Source of the DNA: an uncultured Eubacteriales bacterium
Lineage (GTDB): Bacteria > Bacillota > Clostridia > Christensenellales > Aristaeellaceae
DNA length: 64,000 bases
NCBI GenBank assembly: GCA_900315315.1
Contig: OMYT01000016.1
Coordinates: 1 to 64,000 of the forward strand
Direction of reading: 5' to 3'
Of the stretch, positions 57,296 to 64,000 are shown in pieces. A program made the translations under genes and the position numbers. The notes below the pieces were generated by a model. That model did not search any database, was not told where the DNA came from, and saw nothing but the letters and a program-made list of their open reading frames with translations. Positions within the stretch are counted from its first letter, which is position 1. Each line of letters starts with the position of its first letter.

Positions 57296-57394
57296 ACCGA
57301 AGGTCCAGGGCGATCGGAAAGCCCTGGTCGCGTCCGCAGACGCGAAACCCTTCCCCGAAGGGAATCCATAAGGGGGCGATCGGAAAGCCCCCCT
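57296..57394 (+). repeat. Composite of two short nested-hairpin repeats
   Basis: First unit: CCGAAGGTCCAGGGC, GATCGGAAAGCCCTGG. Then GTCCGCAGAC, CCTTCCCCGAAGGG, and a second unit AGGGGGC, GATCGGAAAGCCCCCC. Each unit has its own pairing arms. It fills the gap before the P-loop/CYTH gene. Confidence 0.72.
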
Positions 57395-57406
57395 GGGAAA
57401 GGAAAC

Positions 57407-58507
57407 ATGATGAACCAGAAAATCACCCGCATCGTCATCACAGGCGGCCCCTGCGCCGGAAAGACCACCGCCATGAGCTGGATCCAGAACGCCTTCACGG
57501 AAAAGGGCTACCGCGTCCTCTTCGTGGATGAAACCGCCACCCAGCTCTCCAACGGCGGCGCGCCCTGGAAGTATACCCGCAACAACCGGGAGTATCAGTA
57601 CCGCGTCACCCAGCTGATGCTGGCCAAGGAGGAGGTCTTCACCGAGATCGCCAAAACCTTCGACGCGGAGAAGGTCCTCGTCGTCTGCGATCGCGGTGCC
57701 CTGGACAACCGTGCCTATATGAATGACGAGGAATTCCGCTACGTCCTCGAAAAGCTGAATACCAACGAAGTCGAACTCCGGGACCATTACGACGCGGTCT
57801 TCCATCTGGTAACCGCCGCCAAAGGCGCGGAGCAGTTCTATACCTACGCGAACAACGCCGCCCGGTATGAAACGCCCGAGGAGGCCAGGCGCGTGGATGA
57901 GGAGCTGATCCGTGCGTGGACGGGCCACCCCCATCTGCGGATCATCGACAACCGGTTCGATTTTGACAAAAAGATGCTCATGCTCATCACGGAGATTTCC
58001 TCTTTTCTCGGCGAGCCGCGCCCGCTGGAAACCAAGCGGAAATACCTCATCGCCTATCCCGATGTGCAGGCCCTCGAGCGCAGGCCCAACTGCCGGCGGG
58101 TCGAGATTCTCCAGGCCTATCTGCGCAGCGAGGTCCCCGGCGAGATGATCCGCATCCGCCAGCGCGGGGTGGACGGCAACTATGTCTATTTCATGACGCG
58201 CAAACGCCTGATCGACGGCATGCAGCGCATCGAGATGGAAGAACGCCTCAGCAAAAACGAATATCTGGAGCTGCTCATGCAGGCCGATCCGGATTACCGG
58301 CCGATCCGCAAGCAGCGCTACTGCCTCAGCGAAAACGGACTCTATTATAATATTGATATCTATCCCCAGTGGAACGATCAGGCCCTCATGGAAATCGAGC
58401 TCTACGACCGGGATGAGCAGGTCTCTTTCCCCGAGGGGATTCAGGTCATCCGCGAGGTCACCGGCGAAAAAGCCTTCACCAATCCCGCTATTGCCAGAAT
58501 CAGGTGA
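57407..58507 (+). CDS. P-loop NTPase/CYTH-like protein (TTD14-type)
   Basis: A 366-residue protein. Residues 1-195 are an AAA/NadR-like P-loop kinase domain with Walker A TGGPCAGKTTAMSW near residue 13 and CDRGALDNRAYM. From about 205 a CYTH (triphosphate-tunnel) domain follows: KRKYLIAYPD, then strands of alternating charges (EMIRIRQRGVDGNYVYFMTRKR, YCLSENGLYYNIDIYP). This pairing is known from animal TTD14 and in bacterial AAA proteins of unknown role. It may handle a phosphorylated metabolite or polyphosphate. The start has GGAAAGGAAAC before it, directly after the repeat. Confidence 0.72.
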   Translation: MMNQKITRIVITGGPCAGKTTAMSWIQNAFTEKGYRVLFVDETATQLSNGGAPWKYTRNNREYQYRVTQLMLAKEEVFTEIAKTFDAEKVLVVCDRGALDNRAYMNDEEFRYVLEKLNTNEVELRDHYDAVFHLVTAAKGAEQFYTYANNAARYETPEEARRVDEELIRAWTGHPHLRIIDNRFDFDKKMLMLITEISSFLGEPRPLETKRKYLIAYPDVQALERRPNCRRVEILQAYLRSEVPGEMIRIRQRGVDGNYVYFMTRKRLIDGMQRIEMEERLSKNEYLELLMQADPDYRPIRKQRYCLSENGLYYNIDIYPQWNDQALMEIELYDRDEQVSFPEGIQVIREVTGEKAFTNPAIARIR

Positions 58508-58532
58508 AACGCAGGGGCGTTCTTTCGTTTCA
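58504..58532 (+). repeat. Hairpin element, first copy
   Basis: GTGAAACG-CAGGGGCGTTCTTT-CGTTTCAT: eight paired bases with one G-T. It overlaps the stop codon of the CYTH gene. The loop matches the second copy at 60325. Confidence 0.65.
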
Positions 58533-58569
58533 TCGCCAAATCAAAAACCCACCAAACCCCTCAGGTCCG

Positions 58570-60279
58570 TCAACTCTTCATTGACGTAAGTCCTTCGTAC
58601 GTAACCCCATACTTCTCGGCGATATCTCTCGCAAAACTCTGCCCCTCCGGCGGCGCAATCATCACGCGGAAGGAATGCTTTCCCTCCTTTGTTTCGGCGA
58701 CGAGGGAAACGGCCTTCCCTTCTTCCTCCGGCCGGTTGATCACGGTATCGATGTCCTGCGCCAGCTTGTGCATGTGCGTGTTGTAGATCGTGCGCGCGCC
58801 CATCCGCAGGATCGCCCGCACCGCGTCCGCGGCAATGAAATATCCTTCCTCGAAAGATGTCGTGGAGAACGTCTCGTTCAGCAGCAGCAGGCTCTCCGGC
58901 GTGCAGCGGGAATAGAGTTCCCGGAACCGCCTGCATTCTTCGCCCAGCCGCCCGAGGTCGAGGGTCTTGTCCTCGTCTGCCGGAAAATGGGTCAGCACCT
59001 GGTCCGCCGGATCAAAGCGGAACCGGGCGCCCGGGATGAAAATCCCGCTCTGGGCCAGCAGAAACAGCTGCCCCACCGCCTGGGTCACGGTCGTCTTCCC
59101 GCCCCGGTTGGCGCCGGTCAGAATATACACCCGCTTCCCCCCGTCAAAGGTCAGGTCGTTCGGCACGACGTTCTCCGGTTTTTCCGTTGTCATCAGCTTC
59201 AGGTTATAAAATCCTTCCGCTTCCATCCCGGCCGTTTCGCCCGAGCGTTCCGCACTCTCCGGTTTGCAGAAGCTCCAGCCTTCGGCCCGCCGCTTTTCGA
59301 TGTATTCCGCCCACCGGGTGTAGAACACCAGCTCCGGAATCAGGTCCGCCATCTCCTTCACGCTGATGTTCAGGTACTGCCCCAGCACATCCTTCAGCCT
59401 CCGGGCAATGCGTGATGTCAGCATCGACGCGGCGCTGTCCATCTGCCGGGGTACGTTGGCGCCCCCGTCTGCGGCGGGGATCCGCGCCAGCGACATCGTC
59501 ACCAGCGGGTTGCGCAGGATCATAGACGTTTCCGTAATCTGTTGCACGGATTCCAGCAGCCCGGTTTCCGTGTTCGCCGGATAATAGCTGTAGTTCCCGT
59601 TCCACTCCGCTTCCTTCCGGATCTCGTCCCGGGGCGTGACCGCGGTCAGGAAATTCTTCAGCAGGCCGGATCGAGTGAACGCTTTTCCGTTGACCGATAC
59701 CAGGCCCATGCTGGTCGCTTCAAACCGGTCGTTCACGTTGATGCCGACCGTCAGGCTGCGGATTTCCGAGGCGGTGATGCGCATCTCCTCGACGTCTTTT
59801 TTCAGGGCCGCAAACCCCTTTTCTTCATAGATCCGGTTCACCGTGTCCCGCAGGGCGGTCAGGCCTTCCGATTTCAGGTCCCTCTCTGCCAGGCATTCCC
59901 GGATAGCCTCGACCGTGATGATATAGTCGTGGTATTCCTCCAGCCGGTGCATCAGGTCCCATATGCTTGCCTCGTCCCCCGTGTGCCGGTTCACCACGCC
60001 GTAGTCGTAGAACATCTGCACCTTGTCCAGCAGTTTCAGCATCTTCTCCCGGATCTCCGGGTGCCGCAGGATATCGTCAAACACGTCGATGCGGAACGCC
60101 GCCACCCGCGGGTCCGCCGTCAGGTTCATCATCACCCGGCGGATCAGCGGAACCTCCTGCGGTTTTGCGGCCACCTTCTCCGTGATCGCGTCCAGCCCCA
60201 GGTCGTGCCAGCTTTCCTCCGGAATCTCCCGGTAGGTCACTTCCTCCTGCCGCGGAAACAGAATGCTCAGCTTTTCCAT
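58570..60279 (-). CDS. MutS-family ATPase
   Basis: A 569-residue protein with the MutS core and ATPase but without the N-terminal mismatch-recognition domains. A helical lever (about 60-330) leads to the ATPase with Walker A TGANRGGKTTV near residue 375, the DLGRLGEE-like segment, Walker B LLLLNETFSTTS and NTHMHKLA. In the Walker B motif, Asn replaces the usual Asp before Glu. It resembles the MutS-like proteins found in Clostridia with unknown targets. The start at 60279 follows AAAGGA. It is convergent with the CYTH gene and flanked by two copies of one hairpin. Confidence 0.85.
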   Translation of the reverse strand: MEKLSILFPRQEEVTYREIPEESWHDLGLDAITEKVAAKPQEVPLIRRVMMNLTADPRVAAFRIDVFDDILRHPEIREKMLKLLDKVQMFYDYGVVNRHTGDEASIWDLMHRLEEYHDYIITVEAIRECLAERDLKSEGLTALRDTVNRIYEEKGFAALKKDVEEMRITASEIRSLTVGINVNDRFEATSMGLVSVNGKAFTRSGLLKNFLTAVTPRDEIRKEAEWNGNYSYYPANTETGLLESVQQITETSMILRNPLVTMSLARIPAADGGANVPRQMDSAASMLTSRIARRLKDVLGQYLNISVKEMADLIPELVFYTRWAEYIEKRRAEGWSFCKPESAERSGETAGMEAEGFYNLKLMTTEKPENVVPNDLTFDGGKRVYILTGANRGGKTTVTQAVGQLFLLAQSGIFIPGARFRFDPADQVLTHFPADEDKTLDLGRLGEECRRFRELYSRCTPESLLLLNETFSTTSFEEGYFIAADAVRAILRMGARTIYNTHMHKLAQDIDTVINRPEEEGKAVSLVAETKEGKHSFRVMIAPPEGQSFARDIAEKYGVTYEGLTSMKS

Positions 60280-60324
60280 TTTCGGTTTCCTTTCCCGTTT
60301 TCTCCCCTCCATTCTACCATAAAA

Positions 60325-60356
60325 GTGAACCGCAGGGACGCTCTTTTTCGTTTCAC
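60325..60356 (+). repeat. Hairpin element, second copy
   Basis: GTGAACCG-CAGGGACGCTCTTTTT-CGTTTCAC: arms pair apart from one mismatch, and the loop is nearly that of the first copy at 58504. Confidence 0.65.
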
Positions 60357-60432
60357 TTCACATTGACAGAAATCCGCTTCCGTTTCATAATAACCATATC
60401 GTTTGCATTTTTTGTCTGTGGAGATCAGAACA

Positions 60433-60999
60433 ATGAAGATCAGAAAATCTGTAATGCAGGATCTCGGCCGGATCATGGAGATCTACGCCTCTGCCAGAGC
60501 TTTTATGGCAGAGCATGGCAACCCGAATCAATGGGGAGCGACCAACTGGCCGCCGGAGGCACTCATCCGGCAGGATATCACGGACGGCAACAGTTATGTC
60601 TGTGTAAATGACGCAGGAAAAATTCTCGGCACGTTTTTCTATACATACGGGCCGGATATCGAACCGACCTACAGGGAAATCACAGACGGCGCATGGCTGG
60701 ATACCGGTCCGTACGGCGTTGTGCATCGTCTCGCGTCTGACGGTTCTGAAAAAGGAATCGGCATGTTCTGTCTGGATTGGGCTTATGCTCAATGTCCTCA
60801 TCTGCGCATCGACACCCACGGTGACAATGTTGTTATGCAGAACCTGATCAGAAAAGCAGGATTTACCCGTTGCGGAACCATTTATGTGGTGGAGGACCAT
60901 GATCCCCGTCTGGCGTATGAAAAATCAGATAAAGCGTCATCTGCATTCCGGGGAAAGGAGGCTGCCGGGTGGATCGGACCTATATCGCCATCGACCTGA
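60433..60999 (+). CDS. GNAT N-acetyltransferase
   Basis: A 188-residue GNAT protein. MKIRKSVMQDLGRIMEIYASAR is the standard first strand and helix; NQWGATNWPPEALIRQDI and VVHRLASDGSEKGIGMFCLDWA with the acetyl-CoA loop and HGDNVVMQNLIRKAGF follow. These agree with the family of small acetyltransferases seen in Clostridia and Bacteroides. The substrate is unknown. The last twenty residues (ASSAFRGKEAA...) overlap the start of the polymerase gene by 31 bases and look like read-through past the natural domain end. Confidence 0.82.
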   Translation: MKIRKSVMQDLGRIMEIYASARAFMAEHGNPNQWGATNWPPEALIRQDITDGNSYVCVNDAGKILGTFFYTYGPDIEPTYREITDGAWLDTGPYGVVHRLASDGSEKGIGMFCLDWAYAQCPHLRIDTHGDNVVMQNLIRKAGFTRCGTIYVVEDHDPRLAYEKSDKASSAFRGKEAAGWIGPISPST

Positions 61000-62603
61000 A
61001 AAGCTTTTATGCCTCGGTCGAATGCAGGGAACGCGGGCTGGACCCGCTGACCACGAACCTGGTTGTGGCAGACGAAAGCCGCACGGAAAAAACAATCTGT
61101 CTGGCTGTTTCTCCGAGTCTCAAAGCATATGGGATTCCCGGCCGAGCAAGGCTTTTTGAGGTCGTTCAGCGGGTAAAAGACGCCAATGCGCAGCGGCTGC
61201 GCGAAGGCATCCGGTCCGGCCGGATCCGTAAAAATGAAAACGGCGAATACGTTTTTACCTCCGATTCTTTCAGCGCATTGGAACTGGCGGAGAACCCGGA
61301 TGCCGGGATCTCCTGGATCACAGCGCCTCCGCGGATGAAACTGTATGAGGAATACAGCACGCGGATCTTTGGGATTTATATGAAATACATCAGTTCGGAA
61401 GATATCCATGTCTATTCCATCGATGAAGTTTTCATGGACGTGACCGGCTATCTGAAAACCTACGGAAAATCAGCGCGGGAACTGGCCGGGCAGATCATCC
61501 AAAACGTGCTGCAGGAAACCGGCATCACCGCCACGGCGGGGATCGGCACAAACCTTTACCTGGCCAAGGTGGCCATGGATATTGTCTCCAAACATGTGCC
61601 GGCGGACAGGGACGGCGTCCGCATCGCCGGGCTGGACGAGACGGCATACCGGAAACAGCTCTGGTGCCACCGGCCGCTGACGGATTTCTGGCGGGTCGGC
61701 CGCGGGATCGCCGCCCGTCTGGAAAAACTGCAGTGTTTCACCATGGGCGATATTGCCCGCCTGAGCATACGGAACGAAGAATTGCTCTATCAGTCGCTGG
61801 GGATCAACGCGGAGCTTCTGATCGACCACGCATGGGGCTGGGAGCCGGCGCGGATCAGCGATATCAAGGCATACCGGCCGGAGACAAACAGCATCAGCAG
61901 CGGGCAGGTGTTGCCGGAGCCGTATAACGCTGTCGACGGAAAGCTGATTGTCCGCGAAATGACGGAGCTGCTGGTGCTTGATCTTGTCCGGAAAAACCTG
62001 GTCACAAAGCAGGTCACCCTGACCCTGAATTACGATCGGGAAAGCCTGATCGTCCTGAACGCCGGCAGCGGCGCAAAGAAGCCCGTTTACGGCGTCGCGA
62101 AAACCGGAAAGCCGTACACCGGCACCGTCGGAACCGACTATTATGGCCGCGTCTGCCCGAAGCATGCCCACGGGACCGGCAATCTGGACCGCTATACCTC
62201 ATCCGGCAGGGCCATTGTGAACGCTATGATGGAACTGTACGACCGCATCACCGATCCGGATCTGCTGATCCGGCGCGTCACAATTGCCGCCTGCGGCCTG
62301 ATCCCTGAAAAGGATATCCCGGAGGAAGCGCCCGTTCAGCTGGACCTGTTCACGGATTATGCGGAGCTGGAGCGGAAAAAGGAAGAAGCGAAAGCGGCCG
62401 AGGCAAAAGAAAAGCGTCTGCAGAAGGCGACGCTGCTCATGCAGGAGCGCTTCGGCAAAAACGCTGTTCTGAAGGGCATGAATCTTCAGGAGAAAGCCAC
62501 GACCATCGAGCGCAACGGCATGGTCGGCGGGCACCGGGCCGGTGACAGCGCCGATACCGGACGCCGGGTGAAAAAACCGGATCAGGAGGCGGAAAAAAGA
62601 TGA
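60969..62603 (+). CDS. Y-family DNA polymerase (UvrX/UmuC type)
   Basis: A 544-residue translesion polymerase. The palm has MDRTYIAIDLKSFYASVECRERGLDP with the first catalytic Asp and SIDEVFMDVTG with the second Asp-Glu pair; the thumb shows AGIGTNLYLAKVAMDIVSK and FWRVGRGIAARLEKL. The C-terminal little-finger and a charged tail follow. It is of the UvrX/ImpB branch common on plasmids and integrative elements, not the chromosomal DinB. GTG starts it, with AAAGGAGG seven bases before. It overlaps the YolD-like gene by four bases. Confidence 0.92.
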   Translation: MDRTYIAIDLKSFYASVECRERGLDPLTTNLVVADESRTEKTICLAVSPSLKAYGIPGRARLFEVVQRVKDANAQRLREGIRSGRIRKNENGEYVFTSDSFSALELAENPDAGISWITAPPRMKLYEEYSTRIFGIYMKYISSEDIHVYSIDEVFMDVTGYLKTYGKSARELAGQIIQNVLQETGITATAGIGTNLYLAKVAMDIVSKHVPADRDGVRIAGLDETAYRKQLWCHRPLTDFWRVGRGIAARLEKLQCFTMGDIARLSIRNEELLYQSLGINAELLIDHAWGWEPARISDIKAYRPETNSISSGQVLPEPYNAVDGKLIVREMTELLVLDLVRKNLVTKQVTLTLNYDRESLIVLNAGSGAKKPVYGVAKTGKPYTGTVGTDYYGRVCPKHAHGTGNLDRYTSSGRAIVNAMMELYDRITDPDLLIRRVTIAACGLIPEKDIPEEAPVQLDLFTDYAELERKKEEAKAAEAKEKRLQKATLLMQERFGKNAVLKGMNLQEKATTIERNGMVGGHRAGDSADTGRRVKKPDQEAEKR

Positions 62604-63058
62604 AGAAAGACATTGCCGGCAGGGAACCGGATCCGGAGATCGTCTATGCCGATATTTTTCATCTGCCGCATCATGTATCGGACCGTCATCCGCAGATGTC
62701 CCTGTATGACCGGGCCGCGCAGTTCGCCCCGTACGCCGCCCTGGTCGGCTACGGCGATATGGTCAGCGAAGAAGCCCGGCTCGTGGATCGCAGAATCGAG
62801 CCCGGGGAAGAAGACCTGCAGCTGCTGAACCGGGAGCTGAACCGGATCAGCAGCTGCCTTGCGGGCGGAAAGAAGCCCGAAGTCTCCGTCACTTACTTTA
62901 TCAGCGATCCCTTCAAGCCCGGCGGACGATATGAAACCGTCAGCGGGCACGTCCGGAAAGTCGACCCTGCGGAGCAGAAGATCATTCTTGACCGGAAGGT
63001 CACCGCCGGCGGCGCATATATGGAAATCCGGATTGCCGATATCCTCTGCATTCACTAA
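62600..63058 (+). CDS. YolD-like protein
   Basis: A 152-residue protein of the YolD family, partner of UvrX/UmuC-type polymerases in Firmicutes. The landmarks are HHVSDRHPQMSLYDRAAQFAPYAALVGY and a C-terminal small barrel (FKPGGRYETVSGHVRKVDPAEQKIILD). Start overlaps the polymerase stop (ATGA). Its role may be to support the polymerase at the clamp, by analogy with UmuD; this has not been shown for this protein. Confidence 0.88.
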   Translation: MKKDIAGREPDPEIVYADIFHLPHHVSDRHPQMSLYDRAAQFAPYAALVGYGDMVSEEARLVDRRIEPGEEDLQLLNRELNRISSCLAGGKKPEVSVTYFISDPFKPGGRYETVSGHVRKVDPAEQKIILDRKVTAGGAYMEIRIADILCIH

Positions 63059-63183
63059 GACAGGCAGCCGCTATCGCGGCAGCACCTTGTACCATTTCAT
63101 CATCAGCAAAACATCGCTGTAAGTCAGCCCTTCCTCAATCAAACGCAGATATTTGTTAATACCATCATCCGGAGATATTCCGT

Positions 63184-63229
63184 CCGAAGGGGGGCAGGGT
63201 AGCTCATTCTGTTCTCCCAAGCCCCCCTT
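63184..63229 (+). repeat. Divergent nested-hairpin repeat in the transposase remnant
   Basis: CCGAAGGGGGGCAGGG...CCCAAGCCCCCCTTA: arms GGGGGGC/GCCCCCC with a different loop. Probably a related copy that landed in the broken transposase gene. Confidence 0.5.
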
Positions 63230-63231
63230 AT

Positions 63232-63290
63232 GTCATCTCGAGCGGAGCGCAGCGCAGTCGAGAGATCTCCCCCGCCGCAGCGGAATAGCT
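63232..63290 (+). repeat. Second dispersed repeat type
   Basis: TGTCATCTCGAGCGGAGCGC, AGTCGAGAGATCTCC and a G/C tail. The TCTCGA...TCGAGAGA arms pair. The pattern is one I recall as a dispersed repeat in many gut Firmicutes genomes. Confidence 0.55.
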
Positions 63291-63595
63291 CTGAATTCAT
63301 CACCCCCAGCCCTCTGACAACATGATCAACAACCTCCTCAGGCGAACGCCTGATTATTTTCATCTGCCTCTTAATCTCGCATTCCCGCAAAAACTCTTCC
63401 CGTATCTCCTCCGGCACCTCGTTATCCGGAAACAGTTCAAAATAGAATTCATTCGGAAACATTCTCCCCGGCTGCACCGGGTCCACTTTCCCGATCACCT
63501 TCCGTTTCACCCGGGTATTCTGCTCTTCCGGTAAATAAATCCGGTCGATTTCGTATTCGACCCGTTCCCCCTTCCGGATCACAACCAGTTTGTCT

Positions 63596-63651
63596 TCAGG
63601 AATCGGTACCGTAATCGTTTTTTTCAGGAATCGGTACCGTAATCGTTTTTA
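63596..63651 (-). repeat. 28-base tandem duplication
   Basis: Two adjacent copies of a unit containing TCAGGAATCGGTACCGTAAT and a T-run; they differ by one base in the T-run. The added length breaks the transposase frame. Confidence 0.85.
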
Positions 63652-63729
63652 AATAATAATTTTCCATCCCACATCCTCCCATTTTTTGTGTTTTTAGTGT
63701 TTCGAGTGTGTTAGTGTTCGACCCCAAAC

Positions 63730-63987
63730 TCAATCTACCCAGGGCTCCTCATATCCCATGGCCCTGTCGCTGTCTGCCGGCCCCGCCGTCGTAGGATCCA
63801 CAATCACCCCGATCAGCCCCAGGAACGTCAGCACCTGGTTCAGCATCTGCACGACCAGGTTCTGCGTCACCGCCGGAAACACATCAAACAAAGCCAGCAT
63901 CGAATACGCAAACCCCACAATCAAACTCAGAAAACTCCCCAGCCAAACCTTATTCTTAAATCTAACCTTCCAATTAATTTTGTTCAT
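63730..63987 (-). CDS. Phage holin, phi-LC3 family
   Basis: An 85-residue membrane protein. MNKINWKVRFKNKVWLGSF and the end GVIVDPTTAGPADSDRAMGYEEP are the family signature; two helices lie between (LSLIVGFAYSMLALFDV and LNQVLTFLGLIGVI). Holins open the membrane for a phage lysin. The start follows AGGAG. No lysin follows on this strand within the window, and the next sequence is the transposase remnant, so it is probably left over from a prophage. Confidence 0.9.
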   Translation of the reverse strand: MNKINWKVRFKNKVWLGSFLSLIVGFAYSMLALFDVFPAVTQNLVVQMLNQVLTFLGLIGVIVDPTTAGPADSDRAMGYEEPWVD

Positions 63988-64000
63988 CTCAAATTCTCCT

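Larger units (their letters stand above)
63139..63667 (-). pseudogene. Transposase N-terminal remnant broken by a 28-base duplication
   Basis: From ATG 63667 behind GGGAGG the frame reads MENYYLKTITVPIPEK and stops. A tandem duplication of 28 bases (63596-63651) shifts the frame; removing one copy gives VPIPEDKLVVIRKGE and on into EYEIDRIYLPEEQ, RKVIGKVDP and GRMFPNEFYFELFPD. This matches the N-terminus of an IS4/IS1634-like transposase family I recall. The frame later enters repeat DNA at 63184-63300 (GGGDLSTALRSARDD) and ends, so the catalytic DDE part is absent. No function is expected. Confidence 0.65.

Noticed and set aside
63139-63582. 147-residue hypothetical protein as a working gene
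   Set aside because: Its upstream part is cut by a duplication and its last 40 residues are encoded by dispersed repeats.

Overview
The window looks like chromosome from a Clostridia-type Bacillota, probably a plant-fibre-degrading gut or rumen anaerobe. The evidence is a CtsR operator before clpB, a small SRP RNA, RNase J, QueT under a preQ1-I riboswitch, a YesM/YesN-type two-component pair, CUT1 sugar ABC genes of the LplB/LplC type, and strong AGGAGG ribosome sites with some GTG and TTG starts. A closer placement (Christensenellales/Aristaeellaceae-like) is only a guess.

Left part (1-13 kb). After a broken ADP-ribosylglycohydrolase come an AlkZ-related protein, an HD phosphohydrolase, a four-repeat HTH-like protein and a GNAT acetyltransferase. 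Next is a hexuronate catabolic locus. On the minus strand are uxuA, uxuB and a sugar-binding/GGDEF sensor; on the plus strand are kdgA, kdgK and uxaC, with kdgF divergent. Together they convert glucuronate through fructuronate, mannonate, KDG and KDPG to pyruvate and glyceraldehyde-3-phosphate. Between the two halves lie two decayed genes, a HIT-family gene and a membrane-protein gene, each with visible frameshifts.

Centre (13-31 kb). A minus-strand envelope operon (class A PBP, L,D-transpeptidase, CvpA) is followed by a glycan utilisation locus: ABC permeases and binding protein facing a GH94 phosphorylase that closely resembles N,N'-diacetylchitobiose phosphorylase, a phosphohexomutase, then a histidine kinase, an orphan substrate-binding lipoprotein and an AraC-type response regulator in one tight operon. 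An Rrf2 regulator closes the block.

Right-centre (30-53 kb). clpB, a sirtuin, a VOC protein, then a methionine/folate operon (lipoprotein hydrolase, metF, split metH activation domain, metH, a NAGPA-type protein, preA), tRNA-Leu, a Cas4-like nuclease, a run of VanW, U32, MltG and YlbF proteins with RNase J, then glyA, SRP RNA, a DUF1846 protein and queT.

Right end (53-64 kb). A 1287-residue cytoplasmic protein joins a sugar-binding domain, a degenerate GGDEF, an intact EAL and a beta-helix-like tail. It is followed by a TTD14-like P-loop/CYTH protein, a MutS-like ATPase, a GNAT, a UvrX-type Y-family polymerase with a YolD-like partner, a broken transposase and a phage holin. The last part looks like remnants of mobile elements.

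A family of small nested-hairpin repeats recurs about ten times, often abutting stop codons, with compensatory stem changes. A second palindromic repeat sits in frame inside metH. The most unusual items are the EAL/beta-helix fusion with its GGDEF counterpart beside uxuAB, the kinase/binding-protein/regulator trio, and these repeats.
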